Notes under the pieces: model-generated
Databases searched by the model: none
What the model was told of the DNA's origin: nothing
The model's input: the letters and a program-made list of their open reading frames with translations, nothing else
Made by a program: the position numbers and the translations under genes
Shown here: positions 26,964-36,374 of the stretch, in pieces
Numbering within the stretch: position 1 is the first letter of the stretch
Layout: each line of letters opens with the position of its first letter
Assembly (NCBI GenBank): GCA_029202545.1
Contig: CP119311.1
Span: 2,852,001 to 2,916,000 of the forward strand
Direction: 5' to 3'
DNA length: 64,000 nucleotides
Origin: Candidatus Pseudobacter hemicellulosilyticus
Lineage (GTDB): Bacteria > Bacteroidota > Bacteroidia > Chitinophagales > Chitinophagaceae

Positions 26964-27078
26964 GAGGAATGGGTGATTGTTCAGGACCAAATATCTGCAA
27001 TTTTGGGTGGAAATCGATTGCCGGCAGATTATATTATCTTCATGATCCCGGCCGTAGCAAGGAACCAAAAAACAATGA

Positions 27079-27993
27079 ATGGCTAAGCAACCGTTACCAA
27101 TAAGAAGATTAGGGCTGCTCCGGAAAGCGCTCAGGGAATTCCAGAAAAATGACCCGCTGCGGATGGCGGGCGCCACGGCGTTCTTTGCCACTTTTGCCCT
27201 GCCGGCTATCCTGATCATCCTGATCCAGGTATTTGGTCTGATCCTGGACCGGCGCACCCTGGGTTCCCAGCTGCTGAACAGCCTCAGTGAGGTGATAGGC
27301 CAGCATTCCGCCACCCAGCTGCGGGAAACCCTGCGCAATGTGCGGCAGCTGGCCCATACCTGGTATATTGCCGCCGGCCTGTTCCTTTTCCTGGTCTTTG
27401 TATCCACCACTTTATTCAAGGTCATCAAGGATTCGCTGAACCAGCTCTGGCGTATCAAGCTGAACAAAGCCGGTTTCCGGCTGCAGCTCCGCGCCCGCGC
27501 CAAATCCTTTGTGGCCATCATGATTGCCGGTATCCTCTTCCTGCTGGCCCTGCTGGCGGAAGGCCTGTTTGCACTGCTGCGGAAATATTTTGCGCAGGTG
27601 CTGCCGCAGGACAATCCCACCCTCAATGTACTGATCAGCCAGCTGGTATCCCTGGGTCTGGTGACCATCTGGTTCACCCTGGTGTTCCGCTACCTGGCGG
27701 ACGGGCATACCACGCTGAAGGTAACGCTGGTGGGCGGCCTGTTCACCGGCATCCTGTTCACGATGGGCAAATTTGTACTGGGCTTTTTCCTCTCCTACAG
27801 TAATATGCAGAATATCTACGGCACCTCTACTTCCTTTGTGCTGTTGTTGCTGTTCATCTTTTATTGTTCTATTATCTTTTATTATGGCGCCTGCTTTACC
27901 AAGGTATGGGCCGAATTCAAGAAAAGACCCATCCTGCCCGGCAGGCATGCGGGTAAATACCAGATAGCTGATATTGAGGAACTGACGTCATAG
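27079..27993 (+). CDS. YihY/BrkB family inner-membrane protein
   Basis: 304 residues with about six hydrophobic membrane segments. The opening 'FQKNDPLRMAGATAFFATFALPAI', the 'LFVSTTLFKVIKDSLNQLWRI' helix and 'FYYGACFTKVW' near the C-terminus are hallmarks of the YihY/BrkB family. The old labels 'ribonuclease BN' and 'virulence factor' are not supported by sequence; transport or envelope function is likely but unproven. Single gene, followed by chitinase 79 bp later, each possibly with separate promoters. Confidence 0.92.
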   Translation: MAKQPLPIRRLGLLRKALREFQKNDPLRMAGATAFFATFALPAILIILIQVFGLILDRRTLGSQLLNSLSEVIGQHSATQLRETLRNVRQLAHTWYIAAGLFLFLVFVSTTLFKVIKDSLNQLWRIKLNKAGFRLQLRARAKSFVAIMIAGILFLLALLAEGLFALLRKYFAQVLPQDNPTLNVLISQLVSLGLVTIWFTLVFRYLADGHTTLKVTLVGGLFTGILFTMGKFVLGFFLSYSNMQNIYGTSTSFVLLLLFIFYCSIIFYYGACFTKVWAEFKKRPILPGRHAGKYQIADIEELTS

Positions 27994-28072
27994 GGTAGTG
28001 GTTTGCAGGAAAATGTACTTGTTGTTATGATTACAGTGAATTGAGCGGTATCTTTATTGCATAGCCAACAAC

Positions 28073-29185
28073 ATGAAGCCTCAACTCCTGATTTTAACCC
28101 TGATCGTATGGGCTGTGGCTGGCGTGGTGAAACCCGCTGCCGGACAGTCTTCCAATGGTAAAAAGCTGACGGTGATCGCCTATTATGGCGGGGACGCCGC
28201 GGCTATTGACCGTTACCCTGTAGAAAAGCTCACCCATATTATTTACAGTTTCTGTTATCTCCGGAACAACCAGCTGGTGACCGGTGGTACTGATGCCAAT
28301 AAGGCCATCCGCAAGCTGGTATCCCTCAAGAAAAAACATCCTGGTCTGAAAGTGCTGCTGTCCCTGGGTGGCTGGGGCGGTTGCAAGACCTGCTCCGAAG
28401 CTTTTTCCACGGCGGAGGGGCGGTTGGTATTTGCCCGTTCCACCAAAAAGATGATCGATTCTTTTATGGCGGATGGGATTGACCTCGACTGGGAATACCC
28501 GGCCATTGAAGGACCTCCCGGCCATCGTTTTGCACCGGAGGACCGGCCCAATTTCACCGAGCTGGTGCGCGTGCTGCGCAAGGAACTGGGCGATAAGCTG
28601 GAGATCAGTTTTGCCGCCGGTGGTTTTCCTAAATTCCTGGAGCAGTCCATTGAGTGGACCAAAGTAATGCCGCTGCTGGACCGCGTCAATATCATGAGCT
28701 ATGACCTGGTCCATGGGTACAGCGTGGCGACCGGACATCATACCCCGCTTTATTCCAATGCCACGCAGGTGGAATCGGCGGATGATGCGGTGCGGTACCT
28801 GGATTCCCTGGGTATTCCGCGCAGTAAGATCGTGATCGGTGCGGCCTTTTATGCAAGGGTCTTTTCAGGAGTGGACAGTGTGAACAATGGGTTGTCGCGC
28901 CCGGGCAAATTCAAAAGCTCTGTGGCCTACAAGACCTTTATCAGTGATTTTACGCCGGGCAACGGGTACCAGTGTTACTGGGATTCTACGGCCAGCGCCC
29001 CTTATTGCTACAATGCCGTTACCAAGACATTTGCCACTTTCGATAACCTGCGTTCCGTGCGGCTCAAGACCCGCTATGCCATTGATAGGGGCCTGAACGG
29101 GATCATGTTCTGGGAGCTGAAGCTGGATAAGAACAGCGGCGGCCTGCTGGATGAGATCTATAAGGCGAAGCAGGAGGGCCGTTAG
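28073..29185 (+). CDS. Glycoside hydrolase family 18 (chitinase-like), secreted
   Basis: 370 residues: signal peptide (about 1-24, ending AAGQ) then one GH18 TIM barrel. The catalytic DGIDLDWEYP motif is intact, with Glu141 as acid/base and Asp137/Asp139 supporting the substrate-assisted mechanism. Also seen are the SLGGWGG beta-3 motif and 'NIMSYDLVHG' of beta-6, and the C-terminal 'GIMFWELKLD'. It should hydrolyse chitin or related GlcNAc polymers outside the inner membrane; no carbohydrate-binding module is attached. Works naturally with the GH20 enzyme at 40.4 kb. Upstream, TATCTTTA near 28053 is a near-match -7 box. Confidence 0.95.
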   Translation: MKPQLLILTLIVWAVAGVVKPAAGQSSNGKKLTVIAYYGGDAAAIDRYPVEKLTHIIYSFCYLRNNQLVTGGTDANKAIRKLVSLKKKHPGLKVLLSLGGWGGCKTCSEAFSTAEGRLVFARSTKKMIDSFMADGIDLDWEYPAIEGPPGHRFAPEDRPNFTELVRVLRKELGDKLEISFAAGGFPKFLEQSIEWTKVMPLLDRVNIMSYDLVHGYSVATGHHTPLYSNATQVESADDAVRYLDSLGIPRSKIVIGAAFYARVFSGVDSVNNGLSRPGKFKSSVAYKTFISDFTPGNGYQCYWDSTASAPYCYNAVTKTFATFDNLRSVRLKTRYAIDRGLNGIMFWELKLDKNSGGLLDEIYKAKQEGR

Positions 29186-29317
29186 CTGTCTGACCTTACT
29201 ATTGTTACTGAAAGGTTTTTAAAAGACCGGATTTCCGGGGAGCTTACCTGCCAGGCATTGACATGTACAGTGGGCAGGGCTTCCGGACAAACGACACGCG
29301 ATACCCCTGACCGGCCA

Positions 29318-29347
29318 TTGATGATTGTTGTCCGAACATTATTTTTG
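29318..29347 (+). promoter_or_regulatory. Promoter of the bestrophin-like gene
   Basis: TTG (29318-29320), 19-bp spacer, TATTTTTG (29340-29347), then CACT and ATG at 29352. An ideal promoter with only 4 nt before the start codon. Confidence 0.75.
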
Positions 29348-29351
29348 CACT

Positions 29352-30236
29352 ATGATCACCTATAATCCAAAGGACTGGTTCACTTTTATATTTCGTTTTC
29401 ATAAGGCAGATACGCTCAGGGCGCTGGCGCCGCTGATCCTGTGTATCTGCGCCTATAGCGGCCTTATTGCTTTCCTGGAGCTGGAGTACCTGAAGCTGAA
29501 TGAAAGTGAAAGCAGCCACCTGAAGAATATCTCCATCATGAACACGCTGCTCAGCTTCGTGATCTCCATGCTGCTGGTATTCCGCACCAATACAGCGTAT
29601 GACCGCTGGTGGGAGGGGAGGAAACACTGGGGTGCGCTGGTGAATAACAGCAGGAACCTGGCGCTGAAAATGAATGCCATCCTGAAGCCTACGGATACCG
29701 GTAACAGGCAGTTCTTCCGGAAGACCATTCCCATGTATGCGGCGGTACTGTCGCGGCACCTGGGGACCGAGCAGACCCGCCTGGCGCTGGATGATAAAGA
29801 ACATCCGGAATGGGGCGATCTGGACAGCAACAAACATGTGCCCAACCAGGTAGCGGCCCTGCTGATGCAGCGTGTGAACCGGTTGTACGAAGAAGGGACT
29901 ATCAAGGGCGATCAGCTGATCACCATCAATGCGGAGCTACAGGCTTTCACCGATGTATGCGGCGCCTGTGAGCGCATCAAGAATACGCCCATCCCGTTTT
30001 CCTATAGTGTGTTCCTGAAAAAATTCATCTTCTTTTATGTGATGACCCTGCCGCTGAGCTTTGTGTTCTCGCTGGGGTATATTGCTATTCCTGTTACTGC
30101 TTTTATCTTTTATGTGCTGGCCAGTCTTGAGCTGATTGCCGAAGAAATAGAAGATCCTTTCGGGGATGACGCCAACGACCTGCCTACGAAGAAGATTGCG
30201 GACAATATCCGCAAGCATGTAGGCGAGATACTGTAA
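29352..30236 (+). CDS. Bestrophin family (YneE-like) membrane protein
   Basis: 294 residues from the ATG at 29352 (MITYNPKDWFTF). Hydrophobic segments near 25-45, 60-80, 215-235 and 240-265, and 'LLVFRTNTAYDRWWEGRKHWG', characteristic of the bacterial bestrophin family (PF01062), which form pentameric ion channels in the inner membrane. The C-terminus contains the conserved EIEDPFG(D/N)DANDLP motif. Ion selectivity is not predictable. Probably leaderless mRNA (see promoter). Confidence 0.93.
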   Translation: MITYNPKDWFTFIFRFHKADTLRALAPLILCICAYSGLIAFLELEYLKLNESESSHLKNISIMNTLLSFVISMLLVFRTNTAYDRWWEGRKHWGALVNNSRNLALKMNAILKPTDTGNRQFFRKTIPMYAAVLSRHLGTEQTRLALDDKEHPEWGDLDSNKHVPNQVAALLMQRVNRLYEEGTIKGDQLITINAELQAFTDVCGACERIKNTPIPFSYSVFLKKFIFFYVMTLPLSFVFSLGYIAIPVTAFIFYVLASLELIAEEIEDPFGDDANDLPTKKIADNIRKHVGEIL

Positions 30237-30294
30237 GCCTTTTGTCCAACAACCGGTAAGCATATTGGGAATTCCTGTAAGCGCAACGAACAAT

Positions 30295-30315
30295 AGATAT
30301 TTTGGGACGAACCAA
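30295..30315 (-). repeat. Copy of the TTGGTTCGTCC dispersed element
   Basis: On the minus strand TTGGTTCGTCCCAAAATATCT, differing at one base from the two copies at 11.1 kb; similarity extends upstream through TCAACG. It lies in the gap between the bestrophin-like and MtfA-like genes. Confidence 0.8.
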
Positions 30316-30398
30316 GGTTGTTTGCCGTTGATAGCTGCCTGTTTTTTAGCTGACCCTTATGGGTAAGCCTGTGTTAACAGGTACGCTGCTGAAACTGG

Positions 30399-31175
30399 CT
30401 ATCGTTCCGCCGGCGATTGGTTAAATATCTTTTCTAAATAGTCATACAATTCCGGATGCTTCTGCTGCAGCAGCTCCGGCCTTTCAAAAAAATATTCGGA
30501 CACTACGGCAAAGAATTCGCTCTTATCGGTAGCGGCATAGGGGTTGATATCGGAGCGATTGGCTTTGATCTGCTCAATCTGCTGCTGCATCAGGTGCAGC
30601 CAGGGAATGGTGTACTGGTGTTGCAGCAGGTTTTCCGGTATGCCGTCTACAGCGCCATCGGATTTATCCAGCAGGTGGACAAACTCGTGGATAGCGGTAT
30701 TCGATTTATCTGATCTCACTTCAAAACCCTGCCGCAGGGCATGGCGGGAGAGGATCATTTTGCCGTTCATATAGCCACTGCCTACCATGCCGAGGATAGC
30801 GCGGTCCTTTCCTTCAAATTGAAATTCTTCATTAAAAGTATCTGGATAGATCAGCACATCGGTCAGGTTGCGGTACTGCCATTCGGGGAATCCGAAAATG
30901 GGGATCACAGCGCTGGCGGCTACAAAGATGCGGTCGGTTTCATCAATGTCGGTGCCAATGCCCTGAATGCGGACCTCGCGGAGGAAGACGACCAGCTTCT
31001 GTTCAAAGCGGAGCTTTTCTTTTTCATCCAGCCGCTGGTAAAAAAGGACCTGCTGCTGCAGGATCTGCCGGTGTTCATCAGTAAGCTGGAAAGCGGTGAT
31101 CACGCGGGAGGGTTTCCAGCGCCAGATGATAACGGCCACAAGGGCAATGAAGGCAAGAATGATGTACGGAGCCAT
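30399..31175 (-). CDS. Zinc-dependent peptidase, MtfA-like
   Basis: 258 residues from the ATG at 31175 (MAPYIILAFIALVAVIIWRW), which provides an N-terminal membrane anchor; a further-upstream start adds sequence with no family match. The metalloprotease motif HEFVHLLDKSDGAVDG (HExxH class) and 'FAVVSEYFFERPELL' match the MtfA/DUF980 family. In E. coli MtfA is a cytosolic peptidase linked to the glucose PTS regulator Mlc; here the anchor and the absence of a PTS make a different role likely. Confidence 0.9.
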   Translation of the reverse strand: MAPYIILAFIALVAVIIWRWKPSRVITAFQLTDEHRQILQQQVLFYQRLDEKEKLRFEQKLVVFLREVRIQGIGTDIDETDRIFVAASAVIPIFGFPEWQYRNLTDVLIYPDTFNEEFQFEGKDRAILGMVGSGYMNGKMILSRHALRQGFEVRSDKSNTAIHEFVHLLDKSDGAVDGIPENLLQHQYTIPWLHLMQQQIEQIKANRSDINPYAATDKSEFFAVVSEYFFERPELLQQKHPELYDYLEKIFNQSPAER

Positions 31176-31208
31176 GCGGTAAGCCTGATTTTTCCGGGAA
31201 TATACAAC

Positions 31209-31234
31209 TAAAAAGGCGCCCCGCAGGGCGCCTT
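31209..31234 (-). terminator. Rho-independent terminator of the PIN-like gene
   Basis: 9-bp stem AAGGCGCCC / GGGCGCCTT, loop CGCA, followed on the minus strand by TTTTTAG. Confidence 0.85.
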
Positions 31235-31288
31235 CAGTTCTCAATCTTTTTTATCAGCGCTTTTCCATAACAAACCACTCATGCGAAT

Positions 31289-32158
31289 TCACGCAGTGGC
31301 TTTCATAAAGTCTTCTTTACGTTCCTTCACCTCGTCAATCACTTTTGCATTGCCTTTTTCTTGCAGGTAGGTGAGGCCGTATTCCAGGAATTTCTCTGTG
31401 GTGTAGATGTAGAAGTCAACGTGTGTTTCGTTGAACAGTTCTTCCACGAGGTCCTGACGGGGGCCAATGATATGACCATTGTTCAGGGTCCACCACCAGT
31501 TCTTCTTACCCTCATCTGTTACCAGGATGATGGGCTTGCGGGTCTTCTTGGCTTTGTGGATGATCTGCTTCCATAACAGCAGGTCGCTGTATTTCCTTTC
31601 TTCGGAGGAATTTTCATCCATAGCAAAAAGACTCCGGGTGTGCTGTTTTTTCTTTTCGTCTTCCAGTAACTTGTGCAGCTCTTCGGGGGTGAAAGGACTT
31701 TCGATCTTTTTCTCAAAGAGGCGGTTGATCTCCAGGTAGATCTCGTCATTGGTGATGAGGTCGCTGAAATACTGTTCGTTGCTGCGGATCTCTGTTTTTA
31801 CTTCGCCCAATACCTGGCTGAGCTTGTGGTGTACGATGTCTGACAGGTAAGGATGACAATTACGTGCGCTCAGTTCTGTTTCAATTCTGGAAAAGTTTTC
31901 ATTGAACTCGCGGTAGGTCTTCTCCTGTTCAACGATCACATCAAAACGGTTGCGGTGGAATTCAAGTCCGCCCTGATGTGTCAAAAAAATCTTGGCGGAC
32001 AGTTTGTCGATCAGCTTGAGCAGCTCTTTTCTGGTGTCGGCCGGGTACCTGTAGATGTTCAGTAATACATTTGAGTCAAACGTCAACAGGCCATTGTCCC
32101 ACACCTTTTTGATCTCCTGTGGTGTCTTCTTGTAATAACCAGGGTAGGTCTCTTTCAT
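31289..32158 (-). CDS. PIN-like domain protein (PIN_8 / DUF4935 type)
   Basis: 289 residues from the ATG at 32158 (MKETYPGYYKKTP). The start of the fold reads 'LLTFDSNVLLNIYRYP', giving the first PIN Asp and the D-x-N-V-L-L signature, and further acidic positions follow in 'RKYSDLLLWKQI' and 'ILVTDEGKKNWWW', which fit the four-acid metal site of PIN nucleases. The middle is helical with many Lys/Glu. The family consists of stand-alone predicted RNases or nucleases in diverse, often accessory, contexts. Possible RNA cleavage is inferred; no antitoxin-like partner is adjacent. It has its own terminator. Confidence 0.8.
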   Translation of the reverse strand: MKETYPGYYKKTPQEIKKVWDNGLLTFDSNVLLNIYRYPADTRKELLKLIDKLSAKIFLTHQGGLEFHRNRFDVIVEQEKTYREFNENFSRIETELSARNCHPYLSDIVHHKLSQVLGEVKTEIRSNEQYFSDLITNDEIYLEINRLFEKKIESPFTPEELHKLLEDEKKKQHTRSLFAMDENSSEERKYSDLLLWKQIIHKAKKTRKPIILVTDEGKKNWWWTLNNGHIIGPRQDLVEELFNETHVDFYIYTTEKFLEYGLTYLQEKGNAKVIDEVKERKEDFMKATA

Positions 32159-32300
32159 AATAAAAGGGTTTCTGTAAAGATGTAAGGGTTTATAATAAAC
32201 AATTTCCAAAATGGTTCCTGGTACAACATGGCAAGTTGTTTATTAATCAATCGTTATGGATCAATGGTACATGTAAACCTGTAGAAAACCGTCCTTGTTA

Positions 32301-33401
32301 TTACCAGCGCTGGCTGGTCTGTAGTTGCTGAAAGAGGCTGCTCAGGGAATCATTCGTTTCACGGGGTGTCTGCAGTGTCCTGAGCTGCGCTTTGATGTGG
32401 TCAATACGCCTGTCGAAGACAGGGTGAGTGCTTAAGAAATTGACTGTCCCGGTACCTTGTGTTGCATCCTGCAATAACTCCATTAATTGCAGCATACCGT
32501 TGGGGTCAATATGATTATGAGACATGAGCCGCATTCCGTTTTCATCGGCTTCCGTCTCCAGTTCCCTGGAATATTCAAGCCCTTTAAGAGCGTCGGCATT
32601 ATTCACTATCACTGCTGTAATGCCTGATTCGCTGCCCAGGAGTAAAGAGAGGAACATTTTTCTCGCCAGGCTGCGGAATATATTGCGAAGCGAGTGTCGC
32701 AACGCAATATGAGAAACTTCATGGCCCAGTAATGCAGCAAGTTGTTCAGGTGTCTTCATCTTTTCCAGGATGGCATCAAAAACCACGATATGACCGCCCG
32801 GAATGGCAAAGGCATTGGGTGTGCCGGCATTTACGACCGTAATACTAACGGGATAATTGGTCTGGTATTGTAATAACCCGTAGAAATGATTGACTTGAGT
32901 TGTTTTATGTGTATCAATGGTATACTGGCTGATGGTGGAGCTGTATAAATGCTCGCCTATTTCCACTTCATAGTTGCGGGAGAAGTTCATCGCCACACGT
33001 TCTCCCAGCCAGGGGATCATCCATAGGTAAGCTGCCAGCAGCAAAGCGCCAAAGAAGCCCAACAGCAGCAGCAACTTACTCCAGCCGCTGCGGAAAGGAC
33101 GGGGCGCCCGCCCGGTACGGGCAAAGGGCTGATGTGCAAATTGCTTTTTTATTCCCTGTATAGTTTCCTGATCATGAATGATCAGTCTTTCCTCCGGTTG
33201 ACCATTGGCTCCAGGATAGCGAAGTTCTGCATCATTGACGCGTTCTTCCAGGGAGATGATCTTTTCTCCCAGCCAGTGCATTTCCTGTTGCTGGTTTTGT
33301 TCGTCTTCGTATCGGATGGTGAGTGTGACAGAAGAGAGAATGAGCCGGGCCCGGTAAGGACCTGCAATATTATTATAATAAGAAGCAGTAGCGCCGGGCA
33401 T
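32301..33401 (-). CDS. M48 family metallopeptidase, membrane-anchored
   Basis: 366 residues. After an unusual ~95-residue N-terminal cytosolic region comes one membrane segment (about 108-130) and the peptidase domain, with zinc motif HEVSHIALRHS and the third ligand in 'ELETEADENGMRLM'. This is the HtpX/BepA-like class of membrane or periplasmic proteases that handle misfolded proteins. The N-terminal segment is not a recognised domain but resembles the Bacteroidota M48 subgroup with a bacterial PH-like front. A promoter is visible at 33433-33440. Confidence 0.9.
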   Translation of the reverse strand: MPGATASYYNNIAGPYRARLILSSVTLTIRYEDEQNQQQEMHWLGEKIISLEERVNDAELRYPGANGQPEERLIIHDQETIQGIKKQFAHQPFARTGRAPRPFRSGWSKLLLLLGFFGALLLAAYLWMIPWLGERVAMNFSRNYEVEIGEHLYSSTISQYTIDTHKTTQVNHFYGLLQYQTNYPVSITVVNAGTPNAFAIPGGHIVVFDAILEKMKTPEQLAALLGHEVSHIALRHSLRNIFRSLARKMFLSLLLGSESGITAVIVNNADALKGLEYSRELETEADENGMRLMSHNHIDPNGMLQLMELLQDATQGTGTVNFLSTHPVFDRRIDHIKAQLRTLQTPRETNDSLSSLFQQLQTSQRW

Positions 33402-33432
33402 GGGTTTTTCAGATGAATTGTAAGGGTTATGT

Positions 33433-33440
33433 CAAATATA
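33433..33440 (-). promoter_or_regulatory. Promoter -7 box of the M48 peptidase gene
   Basis: Minus-strand TATATTTG, 32 nt before the start codon; a TTC (imperfect -33) lies 19 bp upstream, inside the 3' arm of the adjoining hairpin. Confidence 0.65.
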
Positions 33441-33945
33441 CAATAAAAAACAAAACCTTGAAGCGTCCTTCCATAAAAGGAAGAAGCGTCCTCAAGGTTT
33501 GTTTACACCGAAAGTCACCTTTCGCGATAAAATAATTCCCCCAAATTGCATATCGCAACCTGGCGTTTTTTAGGCGCCGGGCGGGTGACAAGGTCAGGTT
33601 TAATGATCCATGGAATTTGATCCGGTAAGCAAGCTACAAACTACGCCGGGCAATACTCCGAGTAGAACTACTGGAATTGACTGCGTGTTTTAACGGAATT
33701 TATTCAGCCCTAAAATGCCCTCTGCGATCGACTGTTGAACATCGGTTTTTCAGCAAAAAAAATGATCTTTTCAGGCTCAGAAAAAGCCACTAAAAATAAT
33801 GTCAGAACCCCAGGGTTCTTTTTTGCAATGCGTACAAATAATCAGTAAAACGATAGGTGGGTTGGAAAAAAACGCAGCATAAACCTGCCAGACAAAGAAC
33901 ATAAAATGTTTGCCGGACAATTGCGGGAGACCTTACAGGGCATCA
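33441..33945. other. Gene-free, hairpin-rich block
   Basis: No ORF. From 33453 four hairpins follow one another: AAACCTTGA / TCAAGGTTT with inner CTTCC/GGAAG and a directly repeated GAAGCGTCC (33453-33500); CGAAAG-TCAC-CTTTCG (33509-33524); GCGATA / TATCGC (33524-33556); AACCTG / CAGGTT (33557-33600). At 33804-33824 is a plus-strand terminator-like AGAACC-CCAG-GGTTCT plus Ts. A structured plus-strand RNA is conceivable, but no consensus promoter for it was found. Known tmRNA, SRP RNA and RNase P RNA landmarks are absent. Confidence 0.45.
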
Positions 33946-33978
33946 ACAAAAAAGCGATCCCGGAATTCCGGGATCGCT
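33946..33978 (-). terminator. Terminator of the aconitase gene
   Basis: Perfect 26-bp palindrome AGCGATCCCGGAA / TTCCGGGATCGCT (33953-33978) followed on the minus strand by TTTTTTG, 24 bp after the aconitase stop. Confidence 0.92.
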
Positions 33979-34002
33979 CTTTATATGTCAGACTGCGAAA
34001 AT

Positions 34003-36270
34003 TTATTTCTTCGCAAATTCAGCGCGGATCACATTGAGGGCGCCACCTGCTTTGAACCATTCAATCTGCTGATCATTGTAGGTATGATTCAGCACAATGG
34101 ATTCATTGCTGCCGTCCTTATGGACGATCACCATCGTAAGCGGTTTGCCGGGTGTAAAGGCATTAAGACCGATGATATCGAAGGTATCATCCTCCTGGAT
34201 CTTATCATAGTCCTCCTTGTTGGCGAAGGTGAGGGCCAGCATACCCTGTTTTTTGAGGTTGGTTTCATGGATACGGGCAAAGCTGCGTACCACGATGGCC
34301 CTTACGCCGAGGTGGCGGGGTTCCATAGCGGCGTGTTCGCGGCTGCTGCCTTCACCATAGTTCTCATCACCTACCACGATGCTGCCGATGCCAACGGCTT
34401 TGTAAGCGCGCTGGGTGGCGGGCACCGCGCCGTATTCGCCGGTGAGCTGGTTCTTTACGGTGTCTGTCTTTTCATTATAGTAGTTCACTGCGCCGATCAG
34501 CATGTTATTGCTGATATTGTCCAGGTGGCCGCGGAATTTGAGCCAGGGGCCGGCCATGGAGATATGGTCAGTGGTACATTTACCTTTTGCCTTGATCAGC
34601 AGCAGCAGGCCTATGATATCAGCGCCTTCCCAGGCAGCAAAGGGTTCCAGCAGCTGGAGGCGCTGGGACTCGGGGCTTACAATGACCTGTACGCTGCTGC
34701 CATCAGCTGCGGGTCCCTGGTATCCGGGATCGTCCACGGAGAAACCATTGGGCGGTAATTCTACCCCTGTTGGTTCGTCCAGCATTACTTCCTTGCCATC
34801 CTCGTTGGTCAGCTTGTCGGTAAGCGGGTTGAAGGTCAGGTCGCCGGCAATGGCAAAGGCGGTCACGATCTCGGGCGAGGCCACGAAAGCGTGGGTAGAA
34901 GCCAGGCCATCATTCCTTTTGGCGAAGTTGCGGTTGAAAGAGGTGATGATGGAGTTCTTACGGTTGGGATCGTCAATATGACGTGCCCACTGACCAATAC
35001 AGGGGCCGCAGGCATTGGCCAGCACTACGCCACCGATCTGGTCGAAGGTCTTCAGGAATCCATCTTTCTCAATAGTATAACGAACCAGTTCCGAGCCCGG
35101 GGTGATGGTAAACTCGGCCTTGGCCTTTAAATTCTTGGCAATAGCCTGTTCTGCCAGGGAGGCGGAGCGGCTGATATCTTCGTAGGAAGAGTTGGTGCAG
35201 GAACCAATCAGGGCTACTTCCAGGCGTTCGGGCCAGTTATTGGCTTTTACGGCTTCGGCAAACTTGCTGATGGGCCAGGCGAGGTCCGGGGTGAAAGGAC
35301 CGTTCACATGGGGTTCCAGGGTATTGAGGTCAATCTCGATCAGCTGGTCATAGTACTGTGCGGGATCGGCATATACTTCAGTATCAGGGCGGAGGTGCTC
35401 ACGAACGCCATCGGCCAGACTGGCCACTTCTTCGCGGCCGGTGGCTTTGAGGTAGCCGGCCATTTTCTCGTCGTAGCCAAAGATGGAGCAGGTAGCTCCG
35501 ATCTCGGCGCCCATGTTACAGATGGTGCCTTTACCGGTAGCGCTGAGGCTGTCGGCGCCTTCTCCGAAATATTCCACAATAGCGCCGGTACCGCCTTTTA
35601 CGGTCAGTTTGCCTGCTACCACCAGGATCACGTCCTTGGCGGAAGCCCAGCCGCTGAGTTTACCGGTCAGCTTGACCCCGATCAATTTGGGCATTTTCAG
35701 TTCCCAGGGCAGGCCGGCCATTACGTCCACGGCGTCTGCGCCACCCACGCCGATGGCCACCATGCCGAGGCCGCCCGCGTTGGGGGTATGGGAATCGGTA
35801 CCGATCATCATACCGCCGGGGAAGGCGTAGTTTTCCAGTACCACCTGGTGAATAATGCCGGCGCCGGGTTTCCAGAAGCCGATACCATATTTATTGGAAA
35901 TAGAAGCGAGGAAGTCGTACACTTCTTTATTGACGTTCTTAGCGGTGTTCAGGTCCTCATTAGCCCCTGTTTTAGCCTGAATCAGGTGATCACAGTGTAC
36001 GGTAGAGGGAACAGCTACCCGGTCGCGGCCGCAGGTCATGAACTGGAGCAGGGCCATCTGGGCTGTGGCGTCCTGCATGGCCACGCGGTCGGGCGCAAAA
36101 TCCACATAGTTTTTGCCACGCTCATAGGCCTGGGTAGCCGGCTGGTACAAGTGGGCGTATAAAATCTTTTCTGCCAATGTGAGCGGTTTTCCTACCAGTT
36201 TACGGGCAGTAGCTACCTTATCCGGGAGCTCCGCATACAGCTTTTTAATTAAGTCCAGATCAAAAACCAT
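34003..36270 (-). CDS. acn: Aconitate hydratase (mitochondrial type)
   Basis: 755 residues, the length of mitochondrial-type aconitases. Interconverts citrate and isocitrate in the TCA cycle with a [4Fe-4S] cluster; its cysteine ligands are readable in GSCTNSSYEDI and CGPCIGQW. Further landmarks are DSHTPNAGGLGM near residue 160 and GEGSSREHAA close to the C-terminus (substrate serine and arginine loop). Cytosolic. icd, the next TCA step, is 9 kb away, so the two are not in one operon here. Confidence 0.97.
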   Translation of the reverse strand: MVFDLDLIKKLYAELPDKVATARKLVGKPLTLAEKILYAHLYQPATQAYERGKNYVDFAPDRVAMQDATAQMALLQFMTCGRDRVAVPSTVHCDHLIQAKTGANEDLNTAKNVNKEVYDFLASISNKYGIGFWKPGAGIIHQVVLENYAFPGGMMIGTDSHTPNAGGLGMVAIGVGGADAVDVMAGLPWELKMPKLIGVKLTGKLSGWASAKDVILVVAGKLTVKGGTGAIVEYFGEGADSLSATGKGTICNMGAEIGATCSIFGYDEKMAGYLKATGREEVASLADGVREHLRPDTEVYADPAQYYDQLIEIDLNTLEPHVNGPFTPDLAWPISKFAEAVKANNWPERLEVALIGSCTNSSYEDISRSASLAEQAIAKNLKAKAEFTITPGSELVRYTIEKDGFLKTFDQIGGVVLANACGPCIGQWARHIDDPNRKNSIITSFNRNFAKRNDGLASTHAFVASPEIVTAFAIAGDLTFNPLTDKLTNEDGKEVMLDEPTGVELPPNGFSVDDPGYQGPAADGSSVQVIVSPESQRLQLLEPFAAWEGADIIGLLLLIKAKGKCTTDHISMAGPWLKFRGHLDNISNNMLIGAVNYYNEKTDTVKNQLTGEYGAVPATQRAYKAVGIGSIVVGDENYGEGSSREHAAMEPRHLGVRAIVVRSFARIHETNLKKQGMLALTFANKEDYDKIQEDDTFDIIGLNAFTPGKPLTMVIVHKDGSNESIVLNHTYNDQQIEWFKAGGALNVIRAEFAKK

Positions 36271-36374
36271 GGTAAAAATTTTAGATTAAGCGCTGCGAAA
36301 TTACCTAAAAAATAGGGTGTATCAAAATAACCGGTACTTACAGCAATTTGTTTTATATTTTATAAATTAGTGGT

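Noticed and set aside
26964..27677. N-terminal extension of the DUF4403 frame
   Set aside because: Runs antisense through the BrkB-like gene; the ATG at 26963 provides the lipoprotein signal.
33441..33945. tmRNA, SRP RNA or RNase P RNA in the hairpin block
   Set aside because: No T-arm GGTTCGA, no SRP GGAAG core and no RNase P GAGGAAAGTCC landmark.
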